From the NCBI RefSeq assembly GCF_024813435.1, contig NZ_JANAEZ010000013.1, positions 43,070 to 107,069 on the forward strand: a DNA stretch of 64,000 nucleotides, read 5' to 3'. The notes under the pieces are model-generated. The model saw nothing but the letters and a program-made list of their open reading frames with translations, did no database searches and was not told the origin of the DNA. Positions 1-8,791 of the stretch are shown piece after piece. The DNA comes from Cognataquiflexum gelatinilyticum (GTDB lineage Bacteria > Bacteroidota > Bacteroidia > Cytophagales > Cyclobacteriaceae). A program made the position numbers and the translations under genes. Numbering within the stretch: the stretch's first letter is position 1; each line of letters opens with the position of its first letter.

Positions 1-109
1 AGTAGATATTCATTGGTTTACCGAAAATGAAACTGTGGGAATATGTGGAGCTACTTCCACCCCAATGTGGCTCATGGAACAAGTAAAAGAGAGAATAGAA
101 ACTTTTTAA
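1..109 (+). CDS. ispH: 4-hydroxy-3-methylbut-2-enyl diphosphate reductase (IspH/LytB), C-terminal fragment
   Basis: Only the last 35 codons are present, because the gene enters from the left edge and is read from base 2. The tail contains the stretch VGICGATSTPMWLMEQV. The GATSTP-type stretch with its cysteine is the C-terminal signature of IspH, where the cysteine is a [4Fe-4S] ligand and the S/T residues bind the diphosphate. IspH makes IPP and DMAPP in the last step of the MEP pathway. It lies 24 bp before crtW on the same strand, so isoprenoid precursor supply and carotenoid modification are probably co-transcribed. The fragment is short, but the signature is specific. Confidence 0.85.
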   Translation, partial: VDIHWFTENETVGICGATSTPMWLMEQVKERIETF

Positions 110-133
110 GCCTTTCTTTCCTAAATTTACCGC

Positions 134-847
134 GTGAATTACAAAGAAAAATCATCAAATCTGATTGGGAATACAGGTGTCATCATCGCGGTATGCATTA
201 TTTCCTTTTGGTTTATCTCCTTGTATTTTCTCCTGAGTTTGGATATTTCATGGTCAAATCCATTGGTTTATCTGGGCATACTGATTCAAACCCACTTATA
301 TACAGGACTTTTTATTACCGCCCATGACGCAATGCACGGGATCGTGGCTGATAATAAAAAACTAAATCATAGCATTGGCTGGATTTCCGCAATTCTTTTT
401 TCCTATAATTTTTATTGGAGACTATTTCCAAAACACCATGAACACCATCGGTTCGTAGCTACGGACAAAGATCCCGACTATCATCCTTCCGGCAAATTCC
501 TGATCTGGTATTTGAGTTTTATAAGACAATATGTATCTGTCTGGCAGATACTTTTGATGGCAGTGACTTTCAATGTTTTAAAACTTTTTCTTCCCACCGA
601 AAATCTGGTGGTATTTTGGATGATGCCTGCAGTACTTTCTACCCTACAACTTTTTTATTTTGGAACATTTCTGCCCCATATGGGAGAATCCGACAACAAG
701 CATCATTCAAAAAGCCAATCAAAAAACCACTTTTGGGCTTTCCTATCCTGTTACTTTTTTGGTTACCACTATGAGCACCATGATTCTCCAGGAACACCGT
801 GGTGGAGACTTTGGAAGATAAAAGAAGATCTCGAAAAAGGGGGTTAA
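134..847 (+). CDS. crtW: beta-carotene ketolase CrtW-type, membrane fatty-acid-desaturase fold
   Basis: This 237-residue membrane protein has the three histidine clusters of the di-iron desaturase superfamily: HDAMHG (about 64-69), HHEHHRF (101-107) and YHYEHH (211-216). It also has FGTFLPHMG and SPGTPWWRL, which are typical of CrtW rather than of acyl desaturases. CrtW adds 4-keto groups to beta-ionone rings to give echinenone, canthaxanthin or, with a hydroxylase, astaxanthin-type pigments. Hydrophobic segments separate the His boxes. The start at 134 fits the family length. It follows ispH by 24 bp; other crt genes would be expected to the left of the window. The product specificity is inferred from family. 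Confidence 0.85.
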   Translation: MNYKEKSSNLIGNTGVIIAVCIISFWFISLYFLLSLDISWSNPLVYLGILIQTHLYTGLFITAHDAMHGIVADNKKLNHSIGWISAILFSYNFYWRLFPKHHEHHRFVATDKDPDYHPSGKFLIWYLSFIRQYVSVWQILLMAVTFNVLKLFLPTENLVVFWMMPAVLSTLQLFYFGTFLPHMGESDNKHHSKSQSKNHFWAFLSCYFFGYHYEHHDSPGTPWWRLWKIKEDLEKGG

Positions 848-886
848 TTTAACATTTATCAATTTTTTAAAATTATTTGAACAATC

Positions 887-912
887 TTGACTAAAAACAG
901 ATTAGTACTTTG
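887..912 (+). promoter_or_regulatory. candidate Bacteroidota promoter for the TonB receptor at 929
   Basis: TTG at 887-889 and TACTTTG at 906-912 resemble the -33 and -7 elements of Bacteroidota, separated by 16 bp and ending 16 bp before the start codon. The -7 element is one base short of TAnnTTTG. Confidence 0.4.
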
Positions 913-928
913 AAACTAATACCAGCAT

Positions 929-3334
929 ATGAGACTATTATTTACAATTATCTTACTTTCATTTACGCTTTCAGATTTATTTGCCCAAGGTGGGGAAGTC
1001 AGAGGCCGAGTTTTTAACCCAGTCAATAACGAAGGGATCCCCTTTGCAAATGTGGTTGTTTTGGGAACTGATTTCGGTACAGTGACAGATGAAGAAGGAA
1101 ATTATATCTTATCAGATTTACCAGCTGGACTATATAATATCAGGGCTAGCTTTATAGGATTTAGAGCAAAGACATTTTTTGAAATCCAAGTGACTTTAGC
1201 CAGAGCGGTAAGGCTTGATTTTGACCTCAAAGAGGAAGCCTCTGAACTGACAGAGGTGACGGTAGATGCTGAATTTACTCGTTCGGATGAGACTCCCATT
1301 TCAGTAAGAAGACTCAATACCAATGAAATCGAAAGGTATCCGGGCGGAAACAGGGATATCAGCAGGGTAATCCAGTCTCTCCCCGGAGTGGCAAGCACAG
1401 CAAGTTTTAGAAACGATATCATTATTCGTGGCGGAGCCCCAAACGAAAATAAGTTCTTTATCGATGAAATTGAGGTTCCGGTTATCAACCACTTTTCTAC
1501 CCAGGGCTCTTCTGGAGGTCCTGTCGGAATCCTGAATGTCAACCTCATCAAGAATGTAGACGTCATCACCGGCGGATTTCCAGCAGACAGAATGAACTCC
1601 CTCAGTTCTTTCTTTGAATTCCAACTGAAAGAAGGAAGAAAAGACAAAATGTTCACCCAACTTACATTGGGAGCGAGTGAGTTGACCCTATCCAATGAAG
1701 GTCCTATTGGGGAAAAAACAACTTATATCCTTTCTGCAAGAAGATCCTATCTTCAATTTCTTTTCAGACAGCTCCAGCTTCCGTTCTTGCCTACTTTCAA
1801 TGATTTTCAGTTGAAAACTACGACAAAACTCAATGCCAAAACTGAATTGACATTTATTGGAGTGGGAGCCATTGATGATTTTGCATTGAATTTTGATGTT
1901 CCTGAAGATGAAACAGAAGAAGAAAGGGAAGAAAGGCTTTATACTTTGCAAAATCTCCCTGTATCCACCCAATGGAATTATGCAACGGGTTTAAAACTGA
2001 AAAGATTTAGAGAAAACGGCTTTTGGACATTTATTTTGAGTCGAAACATGCTGAACAATCGGTCATTCAAATATGCACAAAATGACGACAGTACTCCCGA
2101 AAATCTTTTGTTTGACTATACTTCTCAAGAAAGTGAAAATAAGTTCAGGGCAGAAAATTCTATTTTCAGCAATGGATTCAATCTTAAATATGGTGTGAAT
2201 TATGAGTATGCCAGGTACTTCATCAGCGAATTTGACAGAAGTACTTTAGCGACTGAAGGAGAAGTGATCAATGTGGAAGCAAAAGCATTTTTCAACAGCT
2301 ACGGGGCATTTGTATCAGGAAGCAAGTATTTTAACAATGAACGCTTGCTAGTTACTGCCGGATTGAGAATGGATGGAAGCGACTTTGGCAAAACTGCTCA
2401 AAATCCCTTGAATCAATTGAGTCCAAGAGCGTCGGTTTCTTACCAAATCAAACCACAACTGTTTTGGACAGCCAATGTCGGGATTTACTACCAAAAGCCA
2501 CCTTATACAGCTCTAGGATACAGAAACAGTGAGGGAGAACTCCTGAACCAGATAAACGACATCAAATTCATCAGGTCTACCCATTTCATCACCGGAATCG
2601 AAAGAGTAATCCCTGAGAAAAGCAGAAGATTCAGTGTTGAAGGATTTTATAAACTCTACGCCAACTATCCTTCCTCGATCAGAAACGGTATATCTCTAGC
2701 AAATCTTGGGGCGGATTTCGGAGTAATTGGTAATGAACCTGTAACTTCTGATTCTGAAGGCCGCGCTTATGGTTTGGAGTTTTTGGCACAGCAGAGATTG
2801 TTTAACAATTTCTATGGGATAGCTGCTGTCACTTTAGTGAGGAGTGAATTTACAAATCCAAATACTGAAGGATTTGTTCCCTCCGCTTGGGACAACAGGG
2901 TCATAGTCAGCTTAACCGCCGGCAGAAGGTTCAAGAAAAACTGGGAAGTTGGAGCAAGATGGAGATATCTGGGTGGATTGCCTTTTACTCCGGTAGATGT
3001 GGAAACTTCATCATTGAGAGAAGTATGGGACCTTACAGGTAGGGCTGTTTTGGATTTTAATCAAATCAATTCCCAGAGATTGTCAGCTTTCAATCAACTG
3101 GATTTCAGGATTGACAAGAGATATTTCTTTAATAAATGGAACTTGAACTGGTATTTCGATGTACAAAATGCTTTCAATTTCCAAGCCCAACAACCTCCCG
3201 TATTGATCCCGGTTAGAGAGTCAGACGGCAGTATCAAAATCGATCCTAACGATCCAAGCAGATACCAGATGAGGTTTATTGATAATCCTGCAGGAACTAT
3301 ACTTCCAACAATTGGGATAATCGTGGAATTCTAA
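929..3334 (+). CDS. TonB-dependent receptor with carboxypeptidase-regulatory-like N-domain
   Basis: This 801-residue outer-membrane receptor begins with a signal peptide ending near LFAQ (about 1-20). A CarboxypepD_reg-like beta-sandwich follows (about 23-105; GRVFNPVNNEGIPFANVVV, then TVTDEEGNYILSDLPAG). The plug domain is around 120-235, with the RGGAPNENKFFIDEI segment, and a long beta-barrel ends in a C-terminal phenylalanine (IIVEF) as in outer-membrane proteins. There is no SusD partner next to it, so it is not a classic SusC. The ligand cannot be told from sequence; siderophore, peptide or glycan are all possible. It is monocistronic, with its own promoter-like sequence and a strong terminator. 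Confidence 0.85.
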   Translation: MRLLFTIILLSFTLSDLFAQGGEVRGRVFNPVNNEGIPFANVVVLGTDFGTVTDEEGNYILSDLPAGLYNIRASFIGFRAKTFFEIQVTLARAVRLDFDLKEEASELTEVTVDAEFTRSDETPISVRRLNTNEIERYPGGNRDISRVIQSLPGVASTASFRNDIIIRGGAPNENKFFIDEIEVPVINHFSTQGSSGGPVGILNVNLIKNVDVITGGFPADRMNSLSSFFEFQLKEGRKDKMFTQLTLGASELTLSNEGPIGEKTTYILSARRSYLQFLFRQLQLPFLPTFNDFQLKTTTKLNAKTELTFIGVGAIDDFALNFDVPEDETEEEREERLYTLQNLPVSTQWNYATGLKLKRFRENGFWTFILSRNMLNNRSFKYAQNDDSTPENLLFDYTSQESENKFRAENSIFSNGFNLKYGVNYEYARYFISEFDRSTLATEGEVINVEAKAFFNSYGAFVSGSKYFNNERLLVTAGLRMDGSDFGKTAQNPLNQLSPRASVSYQIKPQLFWTANVGIYYQKPPYTALGYRNSEGELLNQINDIKFIRSTHFITGIERVIPEKSRRFSVEGFYKLYANYPSSIRNGISLANLGADFGVIGNEPVTSDSEGRAYGLEFLAQQRLFNNFYGIAAVTLVRSEFTNPNTEGFVPSAWDNRVIVSLTAGRRFKKNWEVGARWRYLGGLPFTPVDVETSSLREVWDLTGRAVLDFNQINSQRLSAFNQLDFRIDKRYFFNKWNLNWYFDVQNAFNFQAQQPPVLIPVRESDGSIKIDPNDPSRYQMRFIDNPAGTILPTIGIIVEF

Positions 3335-3359
3335 AAAAATTAATTTTTGTCCATAAATG

Positions 3360-3395
3360 AAAAAACCGTCCCTAACTCAGAGGGACGGTTTTTTT
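3360..3395. terminator. bidirectional rho-independent terminator
   Basis: Stem AACCGTCCCT (3364-3373) pairs with AGGGACGGTT (3381-3390), flanked by A-run and T-run on either side. It serves both the receptor (plus) and the convergent AraC gene (minus). Confidence 0.85.
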
Positions 3396-3412
3396 AGTCA
3401 AATTGATTGGGT

Positions 3413-4342
3413 TTACTGTACGTTTATTAATGATTCTCGTCTTCTCATTTTTCCTGCTGGCAAGCCATACATCATTTTAAATCTTCTACAGAAATAAGCA
3501 GTGTCTTTGTAGCCAACATCCTTACCGATATCCCGAATGCTCTTTTTGGAAGTTCTCAGCAATTCGACGGCAGCTTCCATTCTTTGGTATTCGATATAAT
3601 CCTGTGGATTGATACCTGTCAACATCTTGAAATACTGACCCACATAATCTTCGGATACATTGGCAACCTTTGCCAATACTTTGTTAGAAAGGTCTCCACC
3701 GATATTCTTTTTGATATAATTGAACAAGTCGATAAGCCTTGGATCTTTAAAGTAGGTGCTATTTGTCGAAAGTTCTTCCACAAACAACCTGTTTTTGAGA
3801 ACATGGCGTACAATTTCAATTACCAAAAGTTCGGTGTATAATTTGACCACCCTTTCTTTTCCGGGCGTATTTTGCTCCGATTCTTTGATGATATCTTCTA
3901 CTATTGTAGCAATCCGATCATTGAACCTGATGACGAAGGGTGGAATACCCAAAGAGTGAAAGAAATTGACAACATCAAAAACCTTCGCTTCAAAATTCAG
4001 GATTGTAACACAATCCTCCTCTACGCTTTTGATTTCTTTGAAAGAGATTGTCTGAAGGTATTTCCTTTTGTTGTCAAGAAATCCCTCAATATTGGTTTCA
4101 GTTTTTTTCCCTTGTTGACCAAAGGAAATATTTGTCTTTCTTCCTGCAGGTATAAAAAGAATTTCACCTTCATTTACCAATTCCATTTCTTCAGAAAACT
4201 TGAGCGATCCTTGATGAAGCAATAAAATGGTATTTTCGGTATCACTGTAATCCAAAACTGTAATAGGCTTTTCAATTTTGAAATTGTTGCCCTTCAGAAA
4301 CCTAACCCCGACAGATTCGATTACCTTATTGTAATATTCCAT
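3413..4342 (-). CDS. AraC-family transcriptional regulator
   Basis: This 309-residue protein has a sensor-like N-terminal half with a cupin-type pattern (LLLHQGSLKFSE, GEILFIPAGR). The C-terminal part (about 205-300) is a double helix-turn-helix. The first HTH includes LSNKVLAKVANVSEDYVGQYFK; the second ends in KDVGYKDTAYFCRRFKMMYG, the hallmark of AraC proteins. It probably senses a small molecule and activates a nearby or distant operon. It lies alone between convergent and co-directional neighbours, and its target cannot be inferred. Confidence 0.88.
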   Translation of the reverse strand: MEYYNKVIESVGVRFLKGNNFKIEKPITVLDYSDTENTILLLHQGSLKFSEEMELVNEGEILFIPAGRKTNISFGQQGKKTETNIEGFLDNKRKYLQTISFKEIKSVEEDCVTILNFEAKVFDVVNFFHSLGIPPFVIRFNDRIATIVEDIIKESEQNTPGKERVVKLYTELLVIEIVRHVLKNRLFVEELSTNSTYFKDPRLIDLFNYIKKNIGGDLSNKVLAKVANVSEDYVGQYFKMLTGINPQDYIEYQRMEAAVELLRTSKKSIRDIGKDVGYKDTAYFCRRFKMMYGLPAGKMRRRESLINVQ

Positions 4343-4420
4343 GAAAACAGTTATTATAGGTTATGGCGTAAAACTATAACAATTTTCTAAAAGCAAGGTG
4401 ATTATTCAATATTTTTTTGA

Positions 4421-4466
4421 TAAAAAAAGAAAAAAGGTATAAAAAATAGATTTTATACCTTTTTTT
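4421..4466 (-). terminator. terminator after the acyl-CoA dehydrogenase gene
   Basis: A long A/T-rich stem, AAAAAAGGTATAAAA (4430-4444) with TTTTATACCTTTTTT (4451-4465), has an A-rich tract to its left that reads as a T-run on the minus strand. Confidence 0.7.
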
Positions 4467-4481
4467 CCAATTAAAATTTGA

Positions 4482-5621
4482 TTATCTTATTATACTTCTT
4501 GATATGACTATTTTTTGAATTTCGCTCGTTCCTTCATAAATCTGTGTAATTTTTGCGTCGCGCATCAATCTCTCCACATGATACTCTTTAACATATCCAT
4601 ATCCTCCATGTACTTGAACCGCTTCTATGGTAACATTCATCGCCACTTCTGAAGCATACAATTTTGCCATGGCACTAGCAAAGGCATAATCCTTTCCTTC
4701 ATCCTTCAACCAAGCTGCTTTGAGAACAAGAAGTCTGGCAGCTTCAATCTGAGTGGCCATATCTGCCAATTTAAATTGTATGGCCTGATGCTGACTGATT
4801 GGTTTTCCAAATGCCTTTCTTTCTTTGGAATAAGCAAGGGCCAATTCGTATGCCCCTGCGGCAATTCCCAAAGCTTGGGCTGCAATTCCGATCCTTCCTC
4901 CATTAAGGGTTTCCATGGCGAATGTAAAACCAAAACCTTCATCTCCAATCCTATTGGAAATGGGAACCTTAACATCAGAAAACATCAAGGAATGGGTGTC
5001 AGAGCCTCGAATGCCCAATTTATCTTCTTTTTTCCCAATTACAAATCCTTCTTGCCCTTTTTCTACAATAAATACAGAAATCCCTTTATGCCCCTTGGAA
5101 GCGTCAGTCTGTGCAATCACAAGATAAACAGAAGCGGAACTCCCGTTTGTTATCCAGTTTTTTGTTCCATTGAGGACATAGTGGTCACCTACCAATTCAG
5201 CCGAAGTCTTTTGTGAAGTGGCATCAGACCCCGCCTCTGGTTCAGAAAGGCAAAAAGCCCCGATTATTTCCCCGGAAGCCAACCGTTTTAAATACTTTTC
5301 TTTTTGTTCCTCAGATCCATACTTTTCCAATCCCCAACATACCAGGGAATTGTTAACCGACATACAGACCGAGGCTGAGGCATCGATCTTGGAAATTTCT
5401 TCCATCGCCAACACATACGAGATGGTGTCCATTCCTCCCCCGTTGTATTTGGGGTCTACCATCATGCCCATAAATCCCAGTTCCCCCATTTTTTTCACCT
5501 GTTCTTTTGGAAACTTTCCTTCTGTGTCTCTGTCAATTACACCTGCCAAAAGTTCCGAATGAGCAAACTCCCTTGCTGCATCACGGACTGCTACATGTTC
5601 TTCTGTGTATTCGAAATTCAT
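4482..5621 (-). CDS. acyl-CoA dehydrogenase (short-chain/butyryl type)
   Basis: The 379-residue protein has the usual family length. It carries CLSEPEAGSD and WITNGSSASVYLV in the middle FAD/substrate domain, and RKAFGKPISQHQAIQFKLADM plus VQVHGGYGYVKEYHVERLMRD in the C-terminal helical domain. The catalytic glutamate of short- and medium-chain enzymes is in YEGTSEIQ (about residue 363). It would oxidise an acyl-CoA to the 2-enoyl-CoA and pass electrons to ETF in beta-oxidation or branched-chain amino acid breakdown. Chain-length preference is not certain. It is preceded by about 100 bp of intergenic sequence and seems to have its own promoter. Confidence 0.9.
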   Translation of the reverse strand: MNFEYTEEHVAVRDAAREFAHSELLAGVIDRDTEGKFPKEQVKKMGELGFMGMMVDPKYNGGGMDTISYVLAMEEISKIDASASVCMSVNNSLVCWGLEKYGSEEQKEKYLKRLASGEIIGAFCLSEPEAGSDATSQKTSAELVGDHYVLNGTKNWITNGSSASVYLVIAQTDASKGHKGISVFIVEKGQEGFVIGKKEDKLGIRGSDTHSLMFSDVKVPISNRIGDEGFGFTFAMETLNGGRIGIAAQALGIAAGAYELALAYSKERKAFGKPISQHQAIQFKLADMATQIEAARLLVLKAAWLKDEGKDYAFASAMAKLYASEVAMNVTIEAVQVHGGYGYVKEYHVERLMRDAKITQIYEGTSEIQKIVISRSIIR

Positions 5622-5725
5622 AAGAATATTTGGGTTAATTATTTCGCTTGGAATATATAAGAAAAAAAAATAAGGGACAATTTCTTGCCCCTTAAAGTAA
5701 ACTCATTTAACCAATTTAAGTTTCC

Positions 5726-6412
5726 TTAATCTCTGTTGCCAAAGAAAATAAAGACATAATAGGCCAAAGTAGCCAATGCCGCAAGTGCGGCTACTACATA
5801 AGTCATAGCTGCCCATTTCAAAGCATCTTTAGACATTTCAAACTCGGAAGGAGTCACAATGTTTCTTTGTTTTACCCAAGCCAATGCCCTGTTGCTCGCA
5901 TCAAATTCCACAGGAAGAGTAACCAAGGTGAAAAGAGTCATGACACCATAAGAACCTACGACAATGTATCCTATTATTTCATAAGGAAGCCCCATAAACG
6001 CTCCACCTAATAAGGAAGCAATCAGGACAATATTCAATATTTTCCCACTGATATTTTGAACAGGAACCATAGCTGAGCGGAGGTTGAGCCAAGCGTAAGA
6101 TCGTGCATGCTGCACAGCGTGACCACATTCGTGGGCGGACACAGCAGCCGCGGCGGCGTTTCTTCCATAGAACACATCCGGGCTGAGGTTGACAGTTTTG
6201 TTCATCGGATTATAGTGGTCAGTGAGCTGACCTTCCACAGACACCACCTTGACATCATGGATATTATTATCTGCCAACATCAATTCGGCAATTTCTTTTC
6301 CTGAAAGATTTGCCATCAAAGGAGTCTGTGAATACTTTTTGAATTTGCTTTTCAGCTTTGAGCTGACTACAAATCCAAGCACTGCGAAGACAACGACAAT
6401 TAGAATAATCAT
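5726..6412 (-). CDS. membrane zinc metallopeptidase, YugP/Zn_peptidase_2 family
   Basis: This 228-residue protein has an N-terminal membrane anchor (about 1-18) and the zinc motif HECGHAVQHA (His94, Glu95, His98). Two further hydrophobic spans (about 118-165) and a C-terminal one (about 200-222) follow. This layout is that of the YugP family of predicted membrane metalloproteases, whose substrates are largely unknown. It is the last gene of the panC-panD-flippase run, 32 bp after the flippase gene. The fold call is firm; the role is not. Confidence 0.82.
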   Translation of the reverse strand: MIILIVVVFAVLGFVVSSKLKSKFKKYSQTPLMANLSGKEIAELMLADNNIHDVKVVSVEGQLTDHYNPMNKTVNLSPDVFYGRNAAAAAVSAHECGHAVQHARSYAWLNLRSAMVPVQNISGKILNIVLIASLLGGAFMGLPYEIIGYIVVGSYGVMTLFTLVTLPVEFDASNRALAWVKQRNIVTPSEFEMSKDALKWAAMTYVVAALAALATLAYYVFIFFGNRD

Positions 6413-6444
6413 AGTTTTTTATTTTTTGCTTTGTGTTTACGAAA

Positions 6445-7446
6445 TTAGAAAGTTTTGGATACTTTTTTGGAAGTTATTTTTAGGATAAACCCTAGCGAAA
6501 CAAGTCCCAAGATTAACACAGTCAAAACCTGACTGCTATGGACGATCACTGCGAATATTTTACCTTCTTCCTCACTTAGTCCATATGCCATCAAAATAAA
6601 GGCCACCAATGCGTGAAAGGTCCCGATACCCCCCTGAACAGGTGCAACCATGCCAATACTTCCCATCACCATCACCATAAGCAGCGAGCTTAGTGACAAG
6701 TTGGCAGTAGAAGGAATGGCCCAAGCTACCAAAACCAAGGTAACATAATAAATCATCCAGATTGCAAATGAGCTTCCCCAAAACCCGGATTGGTTGCGGA
6801 CTTGCCTGATGCTGATGATGCCTTTGACCAAATCGCGGGTAAAGTGCCTTAATTTTTTAAAAATATTACTTTCTCTGTATTTCAGAAAAGCAAAATAAAA
6901 GAATATGGCCATTACCAATAAGCCTCCGATTAGAAGAGGAAGGTATTGGGTTACTTTTTCTACCAAAGCTTCCACAGAAACAAGTTCCGAAAAAAGCTCA
7001 AGAAACAGGTTTCTTTCAATGACAAATGCCAGGAAGATGGTGAAAACGAGAAAAAGAAGGTCGACTGTTCTTTCGAGGATTACCGTCCCAAATAATTTGC
7101 CCATTTGTAAGCCATCGGTTTTTGCCAAAACCCCACAGCGGGCCAATTCCCCGGCTCTAGGCACAAGCAAATTGGTCAGATAACCGACCATCAATGCCCA
7201 AAATGCCCTGATGGATGGCGTTTTATAAGGCTCTTCCGCATCGAGTAGTAAGGTCCATCGCCAAGCTCGAAGCCAAAATCCAATGAGAGAAACAAAAATA
7301 GAGCTCATCAACAAAAGGAAAGAAGTTTCTGAAACAGACTTCCTAAGACTTTCAAAGCTGATATCCTTATACAAAAACCAAAAAATCCAGATAGCTACTA
7401 TCATAGACAATGCCACCTGGACCCATTGCTTGAGGTTTAATTTCAC
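6445..7446 (-). CDS. flippase-like membrane protein (LPG synthase TM region / UPF0104 family)
   Basis: This 333-residue polytopic protein has about eight hydrophobic segments. Family features include WRWTLLLDAEE near 70, LVPRAGELARCGVLAKTDG and the glycine-rich PVQGGIGTFHALVAFI near 270. Related proteins are the membrane part of lysylphosphatidylglycerol synthase and the archaeal AglD flippase-like family. There is no catalytic aminoacyl-transfer domain, so lipid or lipid-linked sugar translocation is more likely than lipid lysylation. The start lies 2 bp after the panD stop, so the two are translationally linked. Confidence 0.8.
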   Translation of the reverse strand: MKLNLKQWVQVALSMIVAIWIFWFLYKDISFESLRKSVSETSFLLLMSSIFVSLIGFWLRAWRWTLLLDAEEPYKTPSIRAFWALMVGYLTNLLVPRAGELARCGVLAKTDGLQMGKLFGTVILERTVDLLFLVFTIFLAFVIERNLFLELFSELVSVEALVEKVTQYLPLLIGGLLVMAIFFYFAFLKYRESNIFKKLRHFTRDLVKGIISIRQVRNQSGFWGSSFAIWMIYYVTLVLVAWAIPSTANLSLSSLLMVMVMGSIGMVAPVQGGIGTFHALVAFILMAYGLSEEEGKIFAVIVHSSQVLTVLILGLVSLGFILKITSKKVSKTF

Positions 7447-7448
7447 TT

Positions 7449-7796
7449 TTAAATCAGTTTATTGTGCTCATCAGGAAATACGATGACCGGTTTGTGTTTT
7501 TTAGCTTCCTCAAAATCCATAGAAGCATAGGAAATAATGATGACGATATCGCCAACCTGCGCTTTTCTCGCAGCGGGACCATTGAGACAAACCATGCCGC
7601 TTCCTCTTTCTCCTTTGATGATATAAGTTTCGAGTCTTTCGCCGTTGTTGATGTTGACGATAGCTACTTTTTCATTCTCTATCATATTGGCAGCGTCCAA
7701 GATGTCTTCATCTATGGTAATGCTACCGACATAATGTAATTCTGCCTGGGTAATTTTTACCCTGTGGATTTTAGATTTTAAAACCTGAATGTGCAT
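7449..7796 (-). CDS. panD: aspartate 1-decarboxylase proenzyme
   Basis: This 115-residue pyruvoyl enzyme makes beta-alanine from aspartate for pantothenate and CoA synthesis. The self-cleavage site is visible as HYVGS, cutting between Gly24 and Ser25, with Ser25 becoming the pyruvoyl group. Lys9 and the conserved LNGPAARKAQVGD follow. It sits directly downstream of panC (21 bp), whose product uses the beta-alanine made here. Confidence 0.96.
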   Translation of the reverse strand: MHIQVLKSKIHRVKITQAELHYVGSITIDEDILDAANMIENEKVAIVNINNGERLETYIIKGERGSGMVCLNGPAARKAQVGDIVIIISYASMDFEEAKKHKPVIVFPDEHNKLI

Positions 7797-7817
7797 GTGG
7801 GAAAATTTTGCGCGAAT

Positions 7818-8666
7818 TTAATCAAATATGGAAATGTTGTCGATCAACCTGACGTCACCGAAGTAAGCCGCGGTACAGATTGACACATTTTTCTCTTCTC
7901 CGATACCCTCTAATACGTAAAAAGAATCAGAAGTTACCAATTCGAAATATTCCAATTTGGCTTTTGGCTCGGATTCAAACATCTGGTTGATCTTTTTCCG
8001 GATGCTTAACCAAGGTCTGCCATCTAAAAGTTCTGATTTTGCAAAAAATAATGCCTTTGAGATAATTCGGGCTGCCTGTCTCGAGTCCGAATCCAATCTG
8101 AGGTTGCGGGAAGACAATGCCACTCCATCTTTTTCTCTTACTGTGGCGACGACTTGGATTTCAACATCAAAAGAAAGGTCCTGAACCAGTCTTTTTATGA
8201 TAGCGACTTGCTGCAAATCCTTCTGACCGAAGTAGGCAGTATGAGGTTTAACAATATTTAACAGTTTGGAAACGACGATTCCAACGCCATTGAAATGACC
8301 AGGCCGGAAGGAACCTTCCAAAATTTTATCCAAATGTCCAAAATCTATGGAGAGCATAGGCTTTGAGGGATAAATCTCCATGGTTTCTGGCAGAAAAAGG
8401 TAATCTACCCCGGATTTATCCAACAGTTCCAAGTCTTTATCCAAAGTTTTTGGATATTTTTCAAAGTCCTCCTGGTTGTTGAATTGGGTGGGATTAATGA
8501 AAATGGACACTACTACAATGTCAGAATATTGTTTTGCGATTTTGACTAATTCCAAATGACCTTGGTGCAAAGCACCCATTGTAGGCACCAAACCAATGGT
8601 TTTATTGTTATTTCGGAGAATTTGAAGGTTATTATTTACCTCTTCTTTGGTCCCAAGGATATACAC
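7818..8666 (-). CDS. panC: pantothenate synthetase
   Basis: This 282-residue enzyme joins pantoate and beta-alanine using ATP. The N-terminal nucleotidyl-transferase motif TMGALHQGHLELV (about 29-41) carries the HxGH-type signature. FFNPTQF-like SIFINPTQF, YFGQKDLQQV and the KMSKS-like segment VREKDGVALSSRN are all present. The length matches the family. It is the first gene of the panC-panD operon and divergent from the GT5-like gene; a CGAATGTA at 8682-8689 may be its -7 element on the minus strand. Confidence 0.96.
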   Translation of the reverse strand: MYILGTKEEVNNNLQILRNNNKTIGLVPTMGALHQGHLELVKIAKQYSDIVVVSIFINPTQFNNQEDFEKYPKTLDKDLELLDKSGVDYLFLPETMEIYPSKPMLSIDFGHLDKILEGSFRPGHFNGVGIVVSKLLNIVKPHTAYFGQKDLQQVAIIKRLVQDLSFDVEIQVVATVREKDGVALSSRNLRLDSDSRQAARIISKALFFAKSELLDGRPWLSIRKKINQMFESEPKAKLEYFELVTSDSFYVLEGIGEEKNVSICTAAYFGDVRLIDNISIFD

Positions 8667-8748
8667 TATTGTTGTACTTTGCGAATGTAAAATAGAGGCA
8701 AAACTATGTTATTCCTTAGAAATACAATGGATTTACCGCTTTTTTTTG

Positions 8749-8756
8749 TATATTTG
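8749..8756 (+). promoter_or_regulatory. candidate -7 element for the GT5-like / DUF4270 pair
   Basis: TATATTTG fits the Bacteroidota consensus TAnnTTTG exactly and lies about 36 bp before the start at 8792. No clear -33 element was found. Confidence 0.45.
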
Positions 8757-8791
8757 TGCGTTTATTATCACTCATCTAAACACAACAAGGT

